Shown here: positions 60,884 through 64,000 of the stretch, one piece after another | Layout of the letters: the number at the start of each line of letters is the position of its first letter | Position numbering within the stretch: position 1 is the stretch's first letter | Origin: Marinobacter fonticola | GTDB lineage: Bacteria > Pseudomonadota > Gammaproteobacteria > Pseudomonadales > Oleiphilaceae | Assembly (NCBI RefSeq): GCF_008122265.1 | Contig: NZ_CP043042.1 | Span: forward strand, 3,720,001-3,784,000 | Reading direction: 5' to 3' | DNA length: 64,000 nt | Notes under the pieces: generated by a model | What the model was told of the DNA's origin: nothing | What the model saw: only the letters and a program-made list of their open reading frames with translations | The model's database searches: none | Made by a program: the position numbers and the translations under genes

Positions 60884-61300
60884 TTACTTCTTCTTCAGCG
60901 GCAGGTTGCTGCCTTTCCACTCGGAAATACCGCCGGCCAGACGAACGACGTTCTCGTAGCCATCCGTATTGAGCTGCTTCACGGCAGCGGCTGCATGCTG
61001 GCCCATCTTGTCCGCGACGATGATCTGCTTGTCCTTGTGCTTCTTCAGCTCGCCATGGCGATCCTTGAGCGCACTGAGGGGAATGTGGATCGAGCCGACG
61101 ATGTGCCCCTCGGCAAAGTCCTTTCGCTCACGGATGTCCACTACGATCGCCTCGTCGCGGTTGATCAACGTAATCGCTGCCTGCGGACTGACTTTCTTGC
61201 CGCCGCGCCGGGTTTCCAGAAGGATCAGCCCAATCAGCAGCACCGCGAAGATCGAGACCAGAATGTAATGATTGACGATAAACTCAAAAGCTCTTTCCAT
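60884..61300 (-). CDS. yibN: Membrane-anchored rhodanese-like protein (YibN family), catalytic Cys missing
   Basis: The 138-residue protein has an N-terminal membrane helix (HYILVSIFAVLLIGLILL) and a rhodanese domain (INRDEAIVVDIRERKDFAEGHI; GGISEWKGSNLPL). The active-site loop after IIVADKMG has no cysteine at the expected place (KMGQHAAAA), so sulphur transfer by the usual mechanism is unlikely. It sits upstream of secB in the order seen in other gammaproteobacteria and is divergent from gpmI. A role in membrane protein assembly with SecB/SecYEG is possible. Confidence 0.88.
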   Translation of the reverse strand: MERAFEFIVNHYILVSIFAVLLIGLILLETRRGGKKVSPQAAITLINRDEAIVVDIRERKDFAEGHIVGSIHIPLSALKDRHGELKKHKDKQIIVADKMGQHAAAAVKQLNTDGYENVVRLAGGISEWKGSNLPLKKK

Positions 61301-61330
61301 TGGACAACCTGCTGCAGCCTGCGAACGATT

Positions 61331-61406
61331 AGGAACCTCCGATTAAGCCTGATGGCCGCGCTGCAAGCCTATAGGGGCTCGCCGATAGGCTGAATCGGAG
61401 GTTCCT
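61331..61406. repeat. Inverted-repeat element between yibN and gpmI
   Basis: Perfect 14-bp arms AGGAACCTCCGATT (61331-61344) and its complement (61393-61406) enclose an inner pair AGCCTAT (61366-61372) and ATAGGCT (61385-61391). The element lies in the divergent promoter region. Its arms differ from those of the elements at 2.1 and 52.4 kb. Confidence 0.75.
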
Positions 61407-61522
61407 TGGATGCGCGATTATACACACCCGCCGCCAGCGACAGAAGGCGCGGTCCATAGCCTGAAAAGTCGAAAGCAGGTAGACTCGAACACATTCATTT
61501 TCAACTCGATTCGGACCGAACG

Positions 61523-63070
61523 ATGACAGCGACGCGAAAGACGACTGCACTGATTATTCTCGACGGCTGGGGCCACCGCGATCCCTCTGACGACAATGCC
61601 ATCAGCAATGCCAACACCCCCTTCTGGGACAAGATTTGGCAGGAGCAGCCGAAGACGCTGATCAACACCTCCGGCATGTTCGTCGGCTTGCCCCAGGGCC
61701 AGATGGGCAACTCCGAAGTCGGTCACATGAACCTGGGCGCCGGCCGCGTTGTTTATCAAAGCCTGACCCGTATCGACAAAGACATCGAGGAAGGCACGTT
61801 CTCCGACAACAAAGCGCTGTGCGACGCCATCGACAAGGCGGTCGCCAACGGCAAAGCGGTCCACCTGCTGGGTTTGCTCTCGCCGGGCGGCGTCCATTGC
61901 CACGAAGACCACATCCTCGCCGCCACCGAAATCGCCAAAGCTCGCGGCGCCACGACAATCTACGTCCATGGGTTCCTCGACGGCCGGGACATGCCACCGC
62001 GTAGCGCCGAGCCGTCGTTGAAGAAGGCTGACGCCAAACTGCGGGAACTGGGCGTAGGTCGCGTCGCCTCCATCGTCGGCCGCTACTTTGCCATGGACCG
62101 GGATAATCGCTGGGATCGCGTGGAAGCCGCCTACAACCTGCTGACGACTGGCGAAGCCGAATTCGTCTCCGACAGCCCGGTCGAAGCGTTGCACGCCGCT
62201 TACGAACGTGGCGAGAACGACGAGTTCGTCAAGGCGACCCGCATCCAGGCCGAGGGCGAACCGGATGGCACCATTAACGACGGCGACAGCGTCATTTTCA
62301 TGAACTTCCGCGCCGATCGTGCCCGGGAAATGACCCGGTGCTTCGTCGAGGACGACTTCGACGGCTTCAAGCGCACCAAGCGGCCAGCTCTGGCCGAGTT
62401 CGTGATGCTCACCGAATACTCCGCCGATATCGATACCACGTGCGCCTATCCGCCCGAAAAGCTGGTCAACAGCTTGGGCGAGTACATGGAAAAATTGGGT
62501 AGAACCCAGTTGCGTATCGCTGAAACCGAAAAATACGCCCACGTCACCTTCTTCTTCAGCGGCGGAAGAGAAGAGCCCTATAAAGGCGAAGAGCGCATTC
62601 TGGTCCCGTCACCTCGTGTCGCCACCTACGACCTGCAGCCGGAAATGAGTGCGCCGGAAGTGACCGACAAGCTGTGTGAAGCCATCCGTAGCGGCAAGTT
62701 CGACCTGGTGGTCTGCAACTACGCCAACGGCGACATGGTCGGCCACACTGGCAGCTACGACGCCGCCGTCAAAGCTGCCGAATGCATTGACCAATGCCTG
62801 ACGAAGATCGCCGAGGCGCTGGATGATGCGGACGGCCAGGCCCTGATTACAGCCGACCACGGCAACTGCGAGCAAATGACCGACCCAAAATCCGGTCAGG
62901 TGCACACCGCACACACCACGGGCCCCGTGCCCCTGGTTTACCTGGGCAAGAGCGCAGTCAACTTCAAGGACGACGGCGCTCTGAGCGATGTAGCCCCTTC
63001 CCTGCTCACACTGATGCAGCTGGATCAGCCGGCAGAAATGGACGGCCACTCCCTGATCGAGCTGGATTAA
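61523..63070 (+). CDS. gpmI: 2,3-bisphosphoglycerate-independent phosphoglycerate mutase
   Basis: It interconverts 3- and 2-phosphoglycerate in glycolysis, using two Mn ions. The 515-residue protein starts with the metal-binding [10 protein letters not shown] and has the phosphorylated serine S64 ([16 protein letters not shown]), [11 protein letters not shown], and the C-terminal [15 protein letters not shown] and TADHGNCE metal sites. Length matches the family. No strong ribosome-binding site is visible. envC follows 26 bases after the stop, the order seen in Pseudomonas. Confidence 0.96.
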   Translation: MTATRKTTALIILDGWGHRDPSDDNAISNANTPFWDKIWQEQPKTLINTSGMFVGLPQGQMGNSEVGHMNLGAGRVVYQSLTRIDKDIEEGTFSDNKALCDAIDKAVANGKAVHLLGLLSPGGVHCHEDHILAATEIAKARGATTIYVHGFLDGRDMPPRSAEPSLKKADAKLRELGVGRVASIVGRYFAMDRDNRWDRVEAAYNLLTTGEAEFVSDSPVEALHAAYERGENDEFVKATRIQAEGEPDGTINDGDSVIFMNFRADRAREMTRCFVEDDFDGFKRTKRPALAEFVMLTEYSADIDTTCAYPPEKLVNSLGEYMEKLGRTQLRIAETEKYAHVTFFFSGGREEPYKGEERILVPSPRVATYDLQPEMSAPEVTDKLCEAIRSGKFDLVVCNYANGDMVGHTGSYDAAVKAAECIDQCLTKIAEALDDADGQALITADHGNCEQMTDPKSGQVHTAHTTGPVPLVYLGKSAVNFKDDGALSDVAPSLLTLMQLDQPAEMDGHSLIELD

Positions 63071-63096
63071 ACCTCTCCGGGTTAAGGCGATATAGC

Positions 63097-64000
63097 GTGA
63101 TCCATGCGGCTAACCGGCAGTGCCGCCCCAAAACCCGTTGCTTGAGGCTAGCGCCCGCTTTATGCGCTAGCCTTTTGCTTGCCGTCTTTTTGGTTTTCTG
63201 CGCCACATCCACCATGGCCCAGGAAGCCGACTCCGTCTCTCCCGCTAAAATCAAAGCCCTCAAGGAAGAGATAGCCGAGATCGACGAATGGCTATCCGAC
63301 GCCGAACAGGACCGTAGCGAGTTGGAACAAACCCTCTCACGCACCGAACGCCAGATCGGCCAGCTCAAGAGGGAGCGCAGGGAATTCCGGCGCAAGGCCG
63401 CCAACCAGCAACAAACCCTCGATCAACTGCGCGAACGCGAGCAGGAACTCGAGCAGGAACTCGATGCCAAGCGCGATGCCCTAAAGGCTCAGATCCGCGC
63501 CGCCTGGATGGCGGGCGATGCGCCCGCAGTCAAGGTACTGCTTAACGAGGTCGACCCTCAGAAACTGGCACGGGTCATGACCTACCACGAGTACCTCAGC
63601 CAATACACGCTCAAACAGCTGGAGGCCTTCAACCGCACGCTGAACGAGCTCAAAGCAACCCGGGGGAAGACCGCCGCGACCCAGCTTGAGCTGAAAAAAA
63701 CCGAGCGTTCCCTGGCCAGTCGTCAGAAGGAACTAGAGCAACAAAGTAAGGAGCGCGAGCGAACGCTGGCACTTCTGGAATCGGATATCTCGCAGAAAAA
63801 ATCCCAGCGCGAAAACCTGGCGGCCAACCGAGAGCGACTGGAAAAACTGCTTGAGGAAGTACAAGCCGCAATCGCTGAGATACCTACGCCAAAAGAATCA
63901 CAACCTTTCTCAACATTGCGCGCTAAACTCCCGTGGCCAACCCGTGGTAAGGTGGTTACCGGTTTCGGAGAAAGCCTTCACAAGGGGCGTTTGCGCCACC
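63097..64000 (+). CDS. envC: Murein hydrolase activator EnvC, 3' end outside window
   Basis: The first ~301 codons are visible. A GTG start at 63097 (AAGG nine bases upstream) gives a signal peptide with a basic leader and the core ALCASLLLAVFLVFCATSTMA; a TTG at 63142 would give a shorter one. Then comes a long coiled coil (residues ~45-270, KIKALKEEIAEIDEWL onward), followed by the beginning of the degenerate M23/LytM domain (LPWPTRGKVVTGFGESLHKG). EnvC activates amidases AmiA/AmiB at the septum under FtsEX control. The frame runs off the right edge. Confidence 0.92.
   Translation, partial: MIHAANRQCRPKTRCLRLAPALCASLLLAVFLVFCATSTMAQEADSVSPAKIKALKEEIAEIDEWLSDAEQDRSELEQTLSRTERQIGQLKRERREFRRKAANQQQTLDQLREREQELEQELDAKRDALKAQIRAAWMAGDAPAVKVLLNEVDPQKLARVMTYHEYLSQYTLKQLEAFNRTLNELKATRGKTAATQLELKKTERSLASRQKELEQQSKERERTLALLESDISQKKSQRENLAANRERLEKLLEEVQAAIAEIPTPKESQPFSTLRAKLPWPTRGKVVTGFGESLHKGRLRH

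Noticed and set aside
61418..62542. Long antisense frame (374 codons) over gpmI
   Set aside because: Shadow of gpmI, no recognisable domain.
63145..63173. AGGCTAGCGC / GCGCTAGCCT hairpin followed by TTTT, looks like a terminator after gpmI
   Set aside because: It lies inside the envC signal-peptide coding region if the GTG start at 63097 is right, and gpmI and envC are likely one operon.

Overview
The window is about 60% GC and densely coded, with no rRNA or tRNA genes, no CRISPR array and no recognisable insertion sequence. It looks like chromosome of a marine gammaproteobacterium close to Marinobacter. The reasons are a wax ester synthase/DGAT whose N-terminus and HHxxxDG region read like the Marinobacter enzymes, a FabR/DesT-type regulator next to an acyl desaturase and its reductase, a SUF operon, FlgP/FlgT accessory flagellar proteins, and the order trmL-secB-rhodanese-gpmI-envC. 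The assignment is from memory of the families, not from a search.

Layout. 1-3.4 kb: end of a TRAP transporter (dctQM), gluconokinase and a LacI/GntR-type repressor, probably for gluconate uptake; a palindromic hairpin element sits between kinase and repressor. 3.4-9.9 kb: glutamate-synthase-like FMN protein, two adjacent Cu/Zn superoxide dismutases, a 14-TM drug exporter, and the ABC-F ATPase YbiT. 10.1-21.1 kb: a polyol (mannitol/sorbitol/arabitol) regulon: a SorC-type regulator, then an operon of binding protein, two permeases, ATPase, HAD phosphatase, small P-loop kinase, mannitol 2-dehydrogenase, xylulokinase and transaldolase. A promoter with a palindrome between its -35 and -10 precedes the operon. 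21.3-28.9 kb: AEC transporter; a 1535-residue MASE1/CHASE hybrid histidine kinase whose stop codon overlaps the start of an amino-acid racemase gene; the decayed remains of a receiver-domain gene; an EamA exporter.

29-31.2 kb: a Crp-type regulator divergent from a class II aldolase and an HD protein that carries the ligand pattern of PhnZ/TmpB-type diiron oxygenases. 31.2-36.9 kb is lipid metabolism: wax ester synthase, then a TetR (FabR/DesT-like) regulator divergent from a ferredoxin-type reductase and a delta-9 desaturase. Two identically built 18-bp operators, 21 bp apart, lie in the divergent region. 37-42.3 kb: a periplasmic SBP-Cache fusion, a tandem HAD protein with altered catalytic motifs, a DUF2845 protein, a second AEC transporter and a small exported protein.

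42.3-49 kb: sufB-C-D-S-A-T-E behind a near-consensus type 1 IscR site, with no iscR in the window. 49-52.4 kb: flgT, flgP and a TraF-like outer-membrane protein. 52.4-52.9 kb: a nested multi-arm palindrome related to the element at 2.1 kb. 52.9-64 kb: cca, pteridine reductase, acetyl-CoA acetyltransferase, pntAB, trmL, secB, a rhodanese-like protein without its catalytic Cys, gpmI and the start of envC.

The observations most worth following are the aldolase/HD-oxygenase pair, the palindromic element family, the D-x-H tandem HAD protein, the SBP-Cache fusion and the kinase/phosphatase pair in the polyol operon. Regulatory sites were found by eye, and none has been tested.
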